From: Gammaproteobacteria bacterium
Lineage (GTDB): Bacteria > Pseudomonadota > Gammaproteobacteria > Steroidobacterales > Steroidobacteraceae
Reading direction: 5' to 3'
DNA length: 56,057 nucleotides
Assembly: GCA_003134045.1 (NCBI GenBank)
Contig: PLAH01000149.1
Span: forward strand, 1 to 56,057
Shown here: piece by piece, positions 7,411-17,420 of the stretch
Numbering within the stretch: position 1 is the first letter of the stretch
Layout: each line of letters opens with the position of its first letter
The notes under the pieces: model-generated
Database searches by the model: none
What the model was told of the DNA's origin: nothing
What the model saw: only the letters and a program-made list of their open reading frames with translations
Made by a program: the position numbers and the translations under genes

Positions 7411-8625
7411 ATGATTTCCACCATCCTCATCATCGGCGGTGGCCAGGCGGGCGCTCAGGCCATCGATACCCTGCGTCGCGAGGGGCATAAGGGCCGCCTG
7501 ATCCTGGTGGGCGACGAGCCCCAACTGCCGTATCAGCGGCCGCCGCTGTCGAAGAAATTTCTCGCCGGCGAGCTGGCCGTCGAGCGTCTGCCGTTTCGCC
7601 ATCAATCCTTCTATGACGAACACGGCATCGAGCTGAAACTGGGCGTCAGCGCCACCCGCCTCGATCCGGCGGCACGCAAAGTCGCGCTGTCGAACGGCGA
7701 GGAGATCGTCTACGACCGTCTGCTGCTCTGTTTGGGCGCCACCTCGCGGCAGCTGACCTGTCCGGGCGCCGACTTGCCCGGCGTGCACTACCTGCGCAGC
7801 ATTGCCGACGTGCCGCAGATCCAGGCCGCCATCAAGCCTGGCGCGCGGGCCGTCATCATCGGCGGCGGCTACATCGGCCTCGAGACCGCGGCCACGGCCC
7901 GCAAGATGGGCTGCGCGGTCACCGTCCTCGAGATGGCGGACCGGGTGATGAACCGGGTGGTGGCGTCGAACGTCTCCCAATATTTCGAGCAGGAGCACCG
8001 GGCCCAGGGGGTCAAGATCATCTGCAACACCCGCGTCGTACGCCTGGAAGGCGGCACGCGCGTGGAACGCGTGGTGTGCGCCGACGGCAGCACGCACGAG
8101 GCGGACCTGCTGGTGGTCGGCGTCGGCGCGGTCGCGAACATGCAGCTGGCCGTCGATGCCGGTCTCGAGTGCGAGAACGGCATCATGGTCGACGAGTATT
8201 GCCGCAGCAGCGACCCGGTCATTTATGCCGCGGGCGATTGCACCTATCACCCCTCGCTGCGTTTCGAGATGCGGGTGCGTCTCGAATCGGTCGACAACGC
8301 CTTCGAGCAGGCCAAGACCGCGGCGCTCAACATTCTCGAACGCCCGACCGTTCACGACCGCGTGCCCTGGTTCTGGTCGGACCAGTTCGACAACAAATTG
8401 CTCATCGTCGGGCTCTCCCAGGGGCACGATCAACAGGTGACGCGCGGCGACCCCGCCACTCGCAGCTTCTCCGTGTGCTACCTGAAGGGCGGCGAGCTGT
8501 TGGCCGTGGAAGCCATCAACCACTCGAAGGATTACATGGCGGCCCGCAAGCTGATCGCCGACCGCGCGCGTCCGAACATCGACAAGCTGGCGGACCCGCA
8601 GGTCGCGCTCAAGGAAGCGCTGTAG
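7411..8625 (+). CDS. FAD-dependent ferredoxin/rubredoxin reductase-type oxidoreductase
   Basis: 404 residues, the usual size for putidaredoxin-reductase-like flavoproteins. These pass electrons from NAD(P)H to a ferredoxin or rubredoxin. The FAD Rossmann motif IIGGGQAGAQA is at the N-terminus, the NAD motif IIGGGYIGLETAA begins near residue 150, and the second FAD motif YAAGDC lies near residue 272. The C-terminal domain has PWFWSDQFD, typical of the family. AAGGA lies 5-6 bp before the ATG. No ferredoxin or P450 gene is adjacent; it could serve the Rieske oxygenases about 20 kb away, but that is speculation. Confidence 0.88.
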   Translation: MISTILIIGGGQAGAQAIDTLRREGHKGRLILVGDEPQLPYQRPPLSKKFLAGELAVERLPFRHQSFYDEHGIELKLGVSATRLDPAARKVALSNGEEIVYDRLLLCLGATSRQLTCPGADLPGVHYLRSIADVPQIQAAIKPGARAVIIGGGYIGLETAATARKMGCAVTVLEMADRVMNRVVASNVSQYFEQEHRAQGVKIICNTRVVRLEGGTRVERVVCADGSTHEADLLVVGVGAVANMQLAVDAGLECENGIMVDEYCRSSDPVIYAAGDCTYHPSLRFEMRVRLESVDNAFEQAKTAALNILERPTVHDRVPWFWSDQFDNKLLIVGLSQGHDQQVTRGDPATRSFSVCYLKGGELLAVEAINHSKDYMAARKLIADRARPNIDKLADPQVALKEAL

Positions 8626-8737
8626 TGCCGGTCAAGATCCGTGGGTGGCCTGGCCCCCGGAGCCAGCGCCGGTCGGACTCCCCGTCGCCCGCCGCCCCTC
8701 ACGTGCTGCACGGTCCTCAGCGAGCGCTCGATGACGC

Positions 8738-11700
8738 TCATTCGAAAACGACGAGCAGATCCTTGGCGTCGACTTGCAGCCCGGGCTTGGCCAGTATCTC
8801 CCTGACGACGCCCTCATGTTCGGCGCGTACCGTCGTTTCCATTTTCATGGCCTCGAGCGTCAGCAGCACATCGCCGCGCGCCAGTTTCTGGCCGACATGC
8901 ACCGGCACCGTCGCGATGGTACCCGGCATGGGAGCGCCGACCTGCTTCAGGTTGCCCGGTTCCACTTTGCGCTGCGGCGGCCGCTTCGCCACCTGGCTGC
9001 GATCGGCCACCCGGATCGGCCGCGGCTGTCCGTTCAACTCGAAGAATACGGTCCGGGTGCCATCCTCGTGCGCATCGCTGGTGGTGACGTAGCGCACGAT
9101 CAACGTCTTGCCGCGCTCCAGATCGATGTTGATCTCCTGGCCCGACTGCATACCGTAGAAGAACACCGCCGTGGGCAAGGTACTCACATCGCCGAATGCG
9201 GCGCGGTCGGCGGCATAGTCCGCGAACACCTTCGGATACATGAGGTAGGACGCAAGTTCGACTTCGGTCACGGCACGGCCGATTTTCGCTTCGGCCGTCG
9301 CGCGTTCCGCAGCCAGATCCGCGGGTGGCAGCAGTTCGCCCGGCCGTGCGGTAATGGCCTGCCGATCCCCCAGGACTTTTCTCTGCAGGTCCATCGGAAA
9401 GCCGCCGAGCGGCTGGCCGAGATCGCCGCGAAACAATTGCACCACGGATTCGGGGAAGGCAATTTCCACGGCCGGATCGAGCACCGCTTGGCGGGTCAAT
9501 GCGCTGGTGACCATCATGAGGGCCATGTCGCCGACCACCTTGGATGTGGGCGTCACCTTGACGATGTCGCCGAACATGTCGTTGACCTGCGCATAGGCGT
9601 TCGCCACCTCCGGCCAGCGATGCTCGTCCAACCCCAAGGAGCGCGCCTGCTCCCGCAGGTTGGTGTACTGCCCGCCCGGCATGCCATGCACGTAGACTTC
9701 GGAGGCGCCGGCGCGAATGTCGCTTTCGAACGCCACGTAGCCGCGGCGCACCTGTTCCCAGTAGGTGGAGATGACGCGCAGCTTCTCCGGATCCACGTGC
9801 GAGTCCCGCGGCCCGAAACGCAGCGCCTCGACCAGCGAGCCCAGATTCGGCTGCGAGGTGAGGCCCGACAACGCATCGATGGCGCCGTCAACGGCATCCA
9901 CGCCGGCCTCGACGGCGGCCAGCACGCTGGCAGCGGCAATGCCGCTGGTATCGTGGGTGTGGAAATGAATCGGCAACCCCACCTCCTCCTTGAGCGCCTT
10001 GACCAGGACCGACGCTGCCCGCGGCTGACACAGGCCCGCCATGTCCTTGATGGCGAGCACGTGCGCGCCCATGGCCTGCAACTCCTTGGCGAGCTTGACG
10101 TAGTACTTCAGGTCGTACTTGGTCTCGCGCGGATCGGACAGATTTCCCGTGTAGCAGATGGCCGCTTCGCACAGGCGGTCCGTGGCCCGGACCGCCTCGA
10201 TCGCCACCTTCATGTTCCGCGCCCAGTTCAGGCAATCGAACACGCGAAACACATCGACGCCGGCGCCGGCCGCCTGGGCGACGAAGTGCCGCACCACGTT
10301 GTCGGGATAGTTGGTGTAGCCCACGGCGTTCGCCGAGCGCAGCAGCATCTGCAGCAGCAGATTGGGCATGGCCTGGCGCAGCGCCGCGAGACGCGCCCAC
10401 GGATCCTCCTTCAGGAATCGCATGGCGACGTCGAAGGTCGCGCCGCCCCAGCACTCCACCGAGTAGAGCTGCGGCAACAGCGCGGCATAATACGGTGCGA
10501 TCAGCTCCAGATCGTGGGTTCGAAAACGGGTCGCCAACAAGGATTGATGCGCGTCGCGCATGCTGGTATCGGTGAGCAGCACGCGTTTTTCCGCGAGCAT
10601 CCATGCCGCGAATTTGTCGGGCCCGAGCTCGTCCAGCTTCTGCTTGGTGCCCGGGCCCGGTTCGGCGGGCAGTGCCACCCGCGGGGCGCGCGGAAAGACC
10701 GGCGCCTTGGGAGCGGCGCGCCCCTTGACCTCCGGGTTGCCGTTGACGATCACATCGCCGATGAAGCTCAACAGACGGGTCGCGCGATCGCGCTTGCGCG
10801 GAATGTGAAACAGCTCCGGCGTCTCGTCGATGAACTTGGTGGTGTAATCCGAGGTCACGAAGCGCGGATGCATGATGAGCTGATCGAGAAAGCGCAGATT
10901 CGTCACCACGCCCCGGATCCGGAACTCCCATAACGCGCGATGCATGCGCGCGATGGTCTCCTCCGGCGTGGGCGACCAGGCGGTGACCTTCACCAGCAAC
11001 GAATCGTAGAAGCGGGTGATGATGGCCCCGGCGTACGCCGTGCCCGCGTCCAAGCGGATGCCGAAGCCGGCGGGACTGCGATACGCCGTGATGCGGCCAT
11101 AGTCGGGCACGAAGCTGTTCTCGGGGTCCTCGGTCGTGACCCGGCATTGCAGGGCATGCGCGGTCACGTGAATGTCTTCCTGCTTGGGCACCCCGCTTTC
11201 GGGCGTGCCGATGCGCGCGCCCGCGGCGATGCGGATCTGCGCCTTGACCAGATCCACGCCGGTCACGCACTCCGTGACCGTGTGTTCGACCTGAATCCGC
11301 GGATTGACCTCGATGAAATAGAACTTGCCGGTGTCGGCGTCCTGCAGGAACTCCACCGTGCCGGCCGCGCGATAGCTGACGGCGCGGCCGATCGTGAGCG
11401 CCGCCTCGCACAGCTCGTGGCGCTGCGCGTCGGTGAGAAAGGCCGCGGGGGCACGTTCCACCACCTTTTGATTACGGCGCTGCACCGTGCAGTCGCGCTC
11501 GTAGAGATGCACGAGGTTGCCGTGCGAATCGCCCAGTATCTGCACTTCCACGTGGCGCGCGCGGCGGATCAGCTTCTCGAGATACACCTCGTCCTTGCCG
11601 AACGCGGCCTTCGCCTCGCGCCGGGCCGTGCCCACCGTCTCGATGAGGTCGCGGTCGTCCTCCACCACCCGCATGCCGCGGCCGCCGCCGCCCCAGCTCG

Positions 11701-12202
11701 CCTTCAGCATCACCGGGAAGCCGACGGCTCGCGCCATGCGCAGCACCTCGGCGTCGTCCGCCGGCAGCGGCGGCGTCGCCGGCATGACCGGCACCCCGGC
11801 GGCGGACGCGAGATTGCGCGCTTCCACCTTGTTGCCGAGGCGCCGCATGGTGTCGGGCAGGGGACCTACGAAAATGATTTTCGCCGCTGCACACGCGTCG
11901 GCAAACTCGGGGCTCTCCGACAAGAACCCGTAGCCTGGGTGAATCGCGTCGACCCGCGCTTCGGTGGCGATGCGAATGATGTCCGCGATGTCGAGATAGG
12001 CGTCGATCGGCCCCTTGCCGTCGCCCACCAGATAGCTCTCGTCGGCCTTCGTCCGGTGCAACGAGAAACGATCCTCACGGGAATGGATGGCGACGGTGCG
12101 CAGCCCCAATTCGGCGGCGGCACGCATCACGCGAATGGCGATTTCGCCGCGATTGGCTATGAGGAGGCTCTTGATCGCCCCTGTCTTGGGAAATGGATTC
12201 AT
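8738..12202 (-). CDS. pyc: Pyruvate carboxylase
   Basis: A single-chain biotin enzyme of 1154 residues making oxaloacetate from pyruvate and bicarbonate for anaplerosis. In order: biotin carboxylase domain (about 10-470, with GGGGRGMRVV ATP loop and EVNPRIQVEHTVTE), carboxyltransferase TIM barrel (about 540-820, RDAHQSLLATR, and the metal-ligand region HFHTHDTSG), allosteric/tetramerisation region, and C-terminal biotinyl domain with EAMKMET carrying the biotinyl-Lys. Full length for the family. It is divergent from the isoaspartyl peptidase gene with 55 bp between starts. Confidence 0.97.
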   Translation of the reverse strand: MNPFPKTGAIKSLLIANRGEIAIRVMRAAAELGLRTVAIHSREDRFSLHRTKADESYLVGDGKGPIDAYLDIADIIRIATEARVDAIHPGYGFLSESPEFADACAAAKIIFVGPLPDTMRRLGNKVEARNLASAAGVPVMPATPPLPADDAEVLRMARAVGFPVMLKASWGGGGRGMRVVEDDRDLIETVGTARREAKAAFGKDEVYLEKLIRRARHVEVQILGDSHGNLVHLYERDCTVQRRNQKVVERAPAAFLTDAQRHELCEAALTIGRAVSYRAAGTVEFLQDADTGKFYFIEVNPRIQVEHTVTECVTGVDLVKAQIRIAAGARIGTPESGVPKQEDIHVTAHALQCRVTTEDPENSFVPDYGRITAYRSPAGFGIRLDAGTAYAGAIITRFYDSLLVKVTAWSPTPEETIARMHRALWEFRIRGVVTNLRFLDQLIMHPRFVTSDYTTKFIDETPELFHIPRKRDRATRLLSFIGDVIVNGNPEVKGRAAPKAPVFPRAPRVALPAEPGPGTKQKLDELGPDKFAAWMLAEKRVLLTDTSMRDAHQSLLATRFRTHDLELIAPYYAALLPQLYSVECWGGATFDVAMRFLKEDPWARLAALRQAMPNLLLQMLLRSANAVGYTNYPDNVVRHFVAQAAGAGVDVFRVFDCLNWARNMKVAIEAVRATDRLCEAAICYTGNLSDPRETKYDLKYYVKLAKELQAMGAHVLAIKDMAGLCQPRAASVLVKALKEEVGLPIHFHTHDTSGIAAASVLAAVEAGVDAVDGAIDALSGLTSQPNLGSLVEALRFGPRDSHVDPEKLRVISTYWEQVRRGYVAFESDIRAGASEVYVHGMPGGQYTNLREQARSLGLDEHRWPEVANAYAQVNDMFGDIVKVTPTSKVVGDMALMMVTSALTRQAVLDPAVEIAFPESVVQLFRGDLGQPLGGFPMDLQRKVLGDRQAITARPGELLPPADLAAERATAEAKIGRAVTEVELASYLMYPKVFADYAADRAAFGDVSTLPTAVFFYGMQSGQEINIDLERGKTLIVRYVTTSDAHEDGTRTVFFELNGQPRPIRVADRSQVAKRPPQRKVEPGNLKQVGAPMPGTIATVPVHVGQKLARGDVLLTLEAMKMETTVRAEHEGVVREILAKPGLQVDAKDLLVVFE

Positions 12203-12257
12203 CTGCGAATGATGATAGCCTTGCCACGGGCCACGGACCAGGGGAACGAAGCTACAG

Positions 12258-13168
12258 ATGTTCGGTTTAGCACTTCACGGCGGCGCAGGAACCTTGCCGC
12301 GCGCCGACATGAACGACGCCCAGGAGCGGCGCTATCGCGCCGGTCTGGCGCAGGCATTGTCGGTCGGTTACGAGGTTCTGGAGAGCGGCGGCACCAGCCT
12401 CGATGCGGTGACGCAGACCGTCGTGACGCTGGAGAACAATCCCTTGTTCAACGCGGGGCACGGCGCCGTGTTCACGCTCGACGGCCGCAACGAACTGGAT
12501 GCCTCCATCATGGAGGGCAGCGAATTGCGGGCCGGCGCCGTGTGCGGCGTCACCCATATCCGCAATCCGATCGAGCTCGCGCGGGCCGTCATGGAGCGCT
12601 CCGACTTCGTGCTGCTCGCCGGCGGCGGCGCCGAGGAGTTCGCGCTCACCTGCGGCTTCGAATTCGTGCCGCAAAGCTATTTTTTCACGGCGGCACGCTG
12701 GCGCCAGCTCGAGCGCATCCGCAGCGGCGACACCAGCCTGTCGGCGCTGACCATCGCGCATGTGGGTACCGTCGGCGCCGTGGCGTTGGACCGCGGCGGC
12801 TGCCTCGCGGCGGCAACCTCGACCGGCGGCATGACGGGCAAGCGCTTCAACCGCATCGGCGATTCGCCGCTCATCGGCGCCGGCACCTACGCGGACAATC
12901 GCTCCTGCGCCGTGTCGTGTAGCGGCCATGGCGAAGTGTTCATTCGCACCGCCGTGGCCCACGATATCGCCGCGCGCATGCGCTTCGGCGGCCGCGATCT
13001 CGCGCAAGCGGTACGCGAGGTGGTGCTCGGGGAGCTGCCGGCGCGCAACGGCGAGGGCGGCGTCATCGCCATCGACCCCACCGGCGAAATCGTCATGGAA
13101 TTCAATTCCGAAGGAATGTTCCGCGCCAGCCGCAAGGGCGGCGGCGAGCCGCACATCCACATTTACCG

Positions 13169-13172
<4 letters not shown>
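12258..13172 (+). CDS. iaaA: Isoaspartyl peptidase/L-asparaginase (Ntn hydrolase)
   Basis: A 304-residue plant-type asparaginase that cleaves isoaspartyl dipeptides and asparagine after self-cleavage. It opens with LALHGGAGT. The autoproteolysis site is HVG|TVGAVALD, so Thr171 becomes the N-terminal nucleophile of the beta subunit. The STGGMTGK and GAGTYAD motifs of the beta subunit follow. There is no signal peptide, so it should be cytoplasmic. It ends by overlapping, by a few bases, the convergent diguanylate cyclase gene. Confidence 0.93.
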
Positions 13173-14401
<1,229 letters not shown>

Positions 14402-14579
14402 GGAATAAACGTATCCCCCATCAGGAAAATCCTCAATGACTTGCGGCACACGTTATCGAAAAATATCGTGCGCTGACCGAAGGTACCTTATGTCAAGGGC
14501 TGTGAGCGCCCGGCCCCGGGGCCTGTGGACCCCGCGCTGCGCGCAGTGCGTCGCAGCATAGACTGCGTTGCAACATGAA

Positions 14580-14610
14580 CCGTGGGGCGGCGGCACGCCA
14601 CCCCCCACGG
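14580..14610 (-). terminator. Hairpin just downstream of gshA
   Basis: CCGTGGGG (14580-14587) pairs with CCCCACGG (14603-14610), starting 5 bp after the gshA stop. The following tract on the gshA strand (TTCATGTT) is only weakly T-rich, so it may act as an imperfect intrinsic terminator or a 3'-end stabiliser. Confidence 0.4.
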
Positions 14611-14614
14611 CCCT

Positions 14615-16204
14615 TTAGTCCGCCAGGTACTGGGCGAGATAGGTATCCAGATCGATCTTGTCGTTCGCTTCGATCCGCTCCTGCGCCTGGAGCGATTCCT
14701 GGGCCGCGGAGGCGAATTCGGCCAAGCGCCGCTCGTTCGGCGGATATAGATCCAAAAAGTAATCCTTGTGCAATTTGGACATGCGCAGCGCCAGCTCGAA
14801 GAAGGTCTCGCCGGTTTGGCGCATTTCCGTCAGTATTCGTGCCGAGGGCGTGCGTTCAACGTCGTCGAGTTTGGCGCGTTGCTGTTCCAGCGCCGCCGCG
14901 TACGGCCGGCCGGGCTCGCCCTGGTCCAACATCTCGCACAACCCCTGCATCGAGTCGAGCAGTTCGCGCGCCCAGTCGACCATGGGAAAGCTGCGGCCCT
15001 CGCGATTCAACGTGAGTCCCGGCTCGCGGCCGCGCCGCGCCACTTTCAGATGATTCGCGTCGAGGTCTTCCTGTTCGCCGCGGCTGATGGGCTCGCTCTC
15101 CCGCAGCAGGCACAGGGCGAGAAACGCCTCCAGAAAACGCAGCTTGTTCTGATTGACGCCCACCGGATCGAATGCGCTCACGTCGAGGGCGCGTACTTCG
15201 ACGTATTCGACGCCGGCACGCTGCAGGGCTTTGGTCGGCCGTTCGCCGGATCGCGCGATGCGCTTCGGCCGTATAAAGCTGTAGTACTCGTTTTCCAGCT
15301 GCAGGATATTGGCGTTCAATTGCCGGTATTCACCGTTGACCTTGACGCCGATTTTCTCGTACGGCGGATACGGGGTGCTGATGGCGCGCGATAGATCGCG
15401 CACATACTCGTCGAGACTGTTCACCGAGACGCTGACGGTAGCCTGATTCTTGTTGCGATAGCCGATGTCGCTCATGCGCAGCGACGTGCCGAACGGCTCG
15501 TAGACGGTGTCGCGGTCCAAAGGCTGCAGATCGGTTTCGCGGCCCGCGAAGAAGCTCCTGCTGACCGCGGGCGACGTGCCGAACAGGTACAGCACCAGCC
15601 ACCCGTAGCGCCGGTAGTTGCGCAGCACCGAGAAATACTGCTCGGAGACGAAATCCTGCCGGGCCAGTGCCGACTGATTGACGTGCTCGAGCACGTCCCA
15701 CAGCGCCGTCGAGAACGAATAGTTGAAATGCACGCCCGAGATGGCCTGCATGATGCGCCCATAGCGCACGCCGAGGCCATGGCGATAGATGGTCTTCATG
15801 CGCCCGACGTTCGAGGTGCCGAACTGCGCCAGTGGAATGCGCGCGTCGCTTTCGATGGCGCCGGGCATGCTGGTCGCCCACAGCAGTTCGTCGTCCAGGT
15901 GGCGATAGACGAATTGGTGGATGTCGCACAGGTATTGCAGCAGCTCCCAGGTCTCGCCGAACGGCGGCGTCACCAGTTCGATCAGGGATTCGGAGAAATC
16001 CGTGGTGATGTGGTCATTGGTGAGCGGCGCACCCAGGACCGCCGGGTGCCGCGTCTGCACGATCTCGCCGGCCGGCGTGACGCGCAGAGACTCTTTCTCG
16101 ACGCCTTTACGGCCGCCGCGCAGCACCGCCCGTTCGCCGGAGTTGATGAGTCCCGCCAAGCGGCGCTCGAAATTCTTGTCGACGACGTTACGCAACCTCG
16201 ACAC
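14615..16204 (-). CDS. gshA: Glutamate-cysteine ligase (type 1)
   Basis: A 529-residue ATP-dependent ligase making gamma-glutamylcysteine, the first step of glutathione synthesis. The N-terminal GIEKE-like motif (here KGVEKESLRV), the TTDFSESLIELVTP substrate segment, the DELLWATSMP region and PYPPYEKIGVKV all match enterobacterial-type GshA (518 aa in E. coli). The start is GTG at 16204. Upstream on the same strand lie the RidA-like lipoprotein, SRPBCC and DUF885 genes with a 70-bp gap, so it may have its own promoter. Confidence 0.95.
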   Translation of the reverse strand: MSRLRNVVDKNFERRLAGLINSGERAVLRGGRKGVEKESLRVTPAGEIVQTRHPAVLGAPLTNDHITTDFSESLIELVTPPFGETWELLQYLCDIHQFVYRHLDDELLWATSMPGAIESDARIPLAQFGTSNVGRMKTIYRHGLGVRYGRIMQAISGVHFNYSFSTALWDVLEHVNQSALARQDFVSEQYFSVLRNYRRYGWLVLYLFGTSPAVSRSFFAGRETDLQPLDRDTVYEPFGTSLRMSDIGYRNKNQATVSVSVNSLDEYVRDLSRAISTPYPPYEKIGVKVNGEYRQLNANILQLENEYYSFIRPKRIARSGERPTKALQRAGVEYVEVRALDVSAFDPVGVNQNKLRFLEAFLALCLLRESEPISRGEQEDLDANHLKVARRGREPGLTLNREGRSFPMVDWARELLDSMQGLCEMLDQGEPGRPYAAALEQQRAKLDDVERTPSARILTEMRQTGETFFELALRMSKLHKDYFLDLYPPNERRLAEFASAAQESLQAQERIEANDKIDLDTYLAQYLAD

Positions 16205-16275
16205 CCCAGCAGAGCGCGAATGAGCGCCAGTCGGCTAGGATACTTGAACTGCGGCATCAAGGCAGCTCGGCGTCC

Positions 16276-16812
16276 TCACGGCAGCTCGGCCACCACCTCG
16301 ATCTCGACCAGAAACCCGGGATCCACCAGACGCTGCACCTGGACCCACGAGGTGGTGGGCAGCCGTTCTTTGTCGTAATACTCGAACCGCAGATCCGAGG
16401 CTTTCAACAGGGCGTCCATATCCGTGGTGTAAATCGTCTCCTTGACCACCTCGTTGAAATCGGCCCCGTGCGCGGCCAGCGTGCGCTGGATATTCGAATA
16501 CGCGGCTCGCATCTGGCCCGCCATGTCGCCCGGCGACACCAACCGTCCCTCATCGTCCGCGGCGACCGAACCCGACACATACAACGTCTTATCGATCAAT
16601 ACCGCCTGCGAGTAGCCGAAATCCTTTTCGTACGCGTTCAAGTGAAACACTTGCTTGACCCGCGGCGGGGGCGCCTCGGGCTCGTGCTCCTTGTCGCAGG
16701 CCGCGAGGCCGAGCAGCAGCACGGACCCGAGCGCCAGCAGGGTGATCCGCGCTGCGCGCTGCGCGAGCGCACGGCCCTCGCGGCGGCTAGCGGTGCTGGG
16801 CGGCTTCTGCAC
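16276..16812 (-). CDS. Rid-family (YjgF-like) lipoprotein
   Basis: A 178-residue protein from the GTG at 16812, the only start codon that keeps the whole signal sequence. Residues 17-40 form a lipoprotein signal (TLLALGSVLLLGLAAC) with Cys as the lipidation site. The remainder is a Rid fold with QAVLIDKTLYVSGSVA and FLVEIEVVAEL. Canonical RidA is cytosolic and uses an Arg (E. coli Arg105) in a PAR-S context; here that position reads LPTTSW, so imine deaminase activity is doubtful. The start overlaps the SRPBCC gene end by 26 bp, suggesting coupling. Confidence 0.8.
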   Translation of the reverse strand: MQKPPSTASRREGRALAQRAARITLLALGSVLLLGLAACDKEHEPEAPPPRVKQVFHLNAYEKDFGYSQAVLIDKTLYVSGSVAADDEGRLVSPGDMAGQMRAAYSNIQRTLAAHGADFNEVVKETIYTTDMDALLKASDLRFEYYDKERLPTTSWVQVQRLVDPGFLVEIEVVAELP

Positions 16813-17359
16813 GGGTCCGCAATGCTCGCAACATCTTCGGCAGATCGCGGCGCAGCGCCACGCGCACGATCCAATGCGGCACCCAGAAGCCGGGCGCCAG
16901 ATCGACCGCATACTGCGCGATCGTATACTCGCCGTCGGGGAGCAAGATCCATGATACGTGCAGGATCCTCAAATCGCCGGACGTACGCTCGATCGTCACG
17001 CGGCTCGGCTTGTCATAGGTTGCCCGAATCTCATAAGTCAGTTTCGGCATATACCAGGAATAGTTCAACACGTGGCGCAGCTTCTGCCAGGAGTCATCGG
17101 GCGCGGTTTCCAGCACCTCGCAATCGACCAGACCCGGCACCAGCACCAATGCTTCCGTGCAGCTGGTGAGGAACGGCCAGATGGTCTCGCGGCGCGCGTG
17201 AATTCGTACGGTGGCGCTGGCCTGACCGCTCTGTTCCGCGGCGTCGAGCACCACGCCCACCTGGATGTCGCCATGCAGTTCGGCCTCCTGCGCAAGATCC
17301 GAGGCGGCAGCGGCGGCTGCCAGCCAAAGGCACGAAGCAAGCACGAGGGATATGCGCAC
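16787..17359 (-). CDS. Secreted SRPBCC/START-like (polyketide cyclase fold) protein
   Basis: 190 residues from the GTG at 17359. This start gives a clean signal peptide (VRISLVLASCLWLAAAAAAS) and avoids the 29-bp overlap of the longer frame with the DUF885 gene. The mature part begins with a strand-rich segment ending in IHARRETIWPFLTSC, which is the usual opening of a START/SRPBCC lipid-binding fold. It continues with PKLTYEIRATYDKP and a basic C-terminal helix. The ligand is unknown. It lies between DUF885 and the Rid lipoprotein on one strand, so all three may form an envelope-associated operon. Confidence 0.72.
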   Translation of the reverse strand: MRISLVLASCLWLAAAAAASDLAQEAELHGDIQVGVVLDAAEQSGQASATVRIHARRETIWPFLTSCTEALVLVPGLVDCEVLETAPDDSWQKLRHVLNYSWYMPKLTYEIRATYDKPSRVTIERTSGDLRILHVSWILLPDGEYTIAQYAVDLAPGFWVPHWIVRVALRRDLPKMLRALRTRAEAAQHR

Positions 17360-17420
17360 ACCATAGTCTGACTCCGATCGCGCGCGGCCGTTCAGATTGT
17401 CTCTCCACTGGGCGGATAGC

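Noticed and set aside
8774..12922. Long plus-strand frames (719 and 660 codons) opposite pyruvate carboxylase and into iaaA
   Set aside because: Antisense shadows; the minus-strand frame encodes a complete three-domain biotin enzyme and codon composition favours it.
14512..14523. GGCCCCGGGGCC palindrome between the GGDEF gene and gshA
   Set aside because: Short GC-only self-complementary strings are expected at this base composition, and it has no loop.
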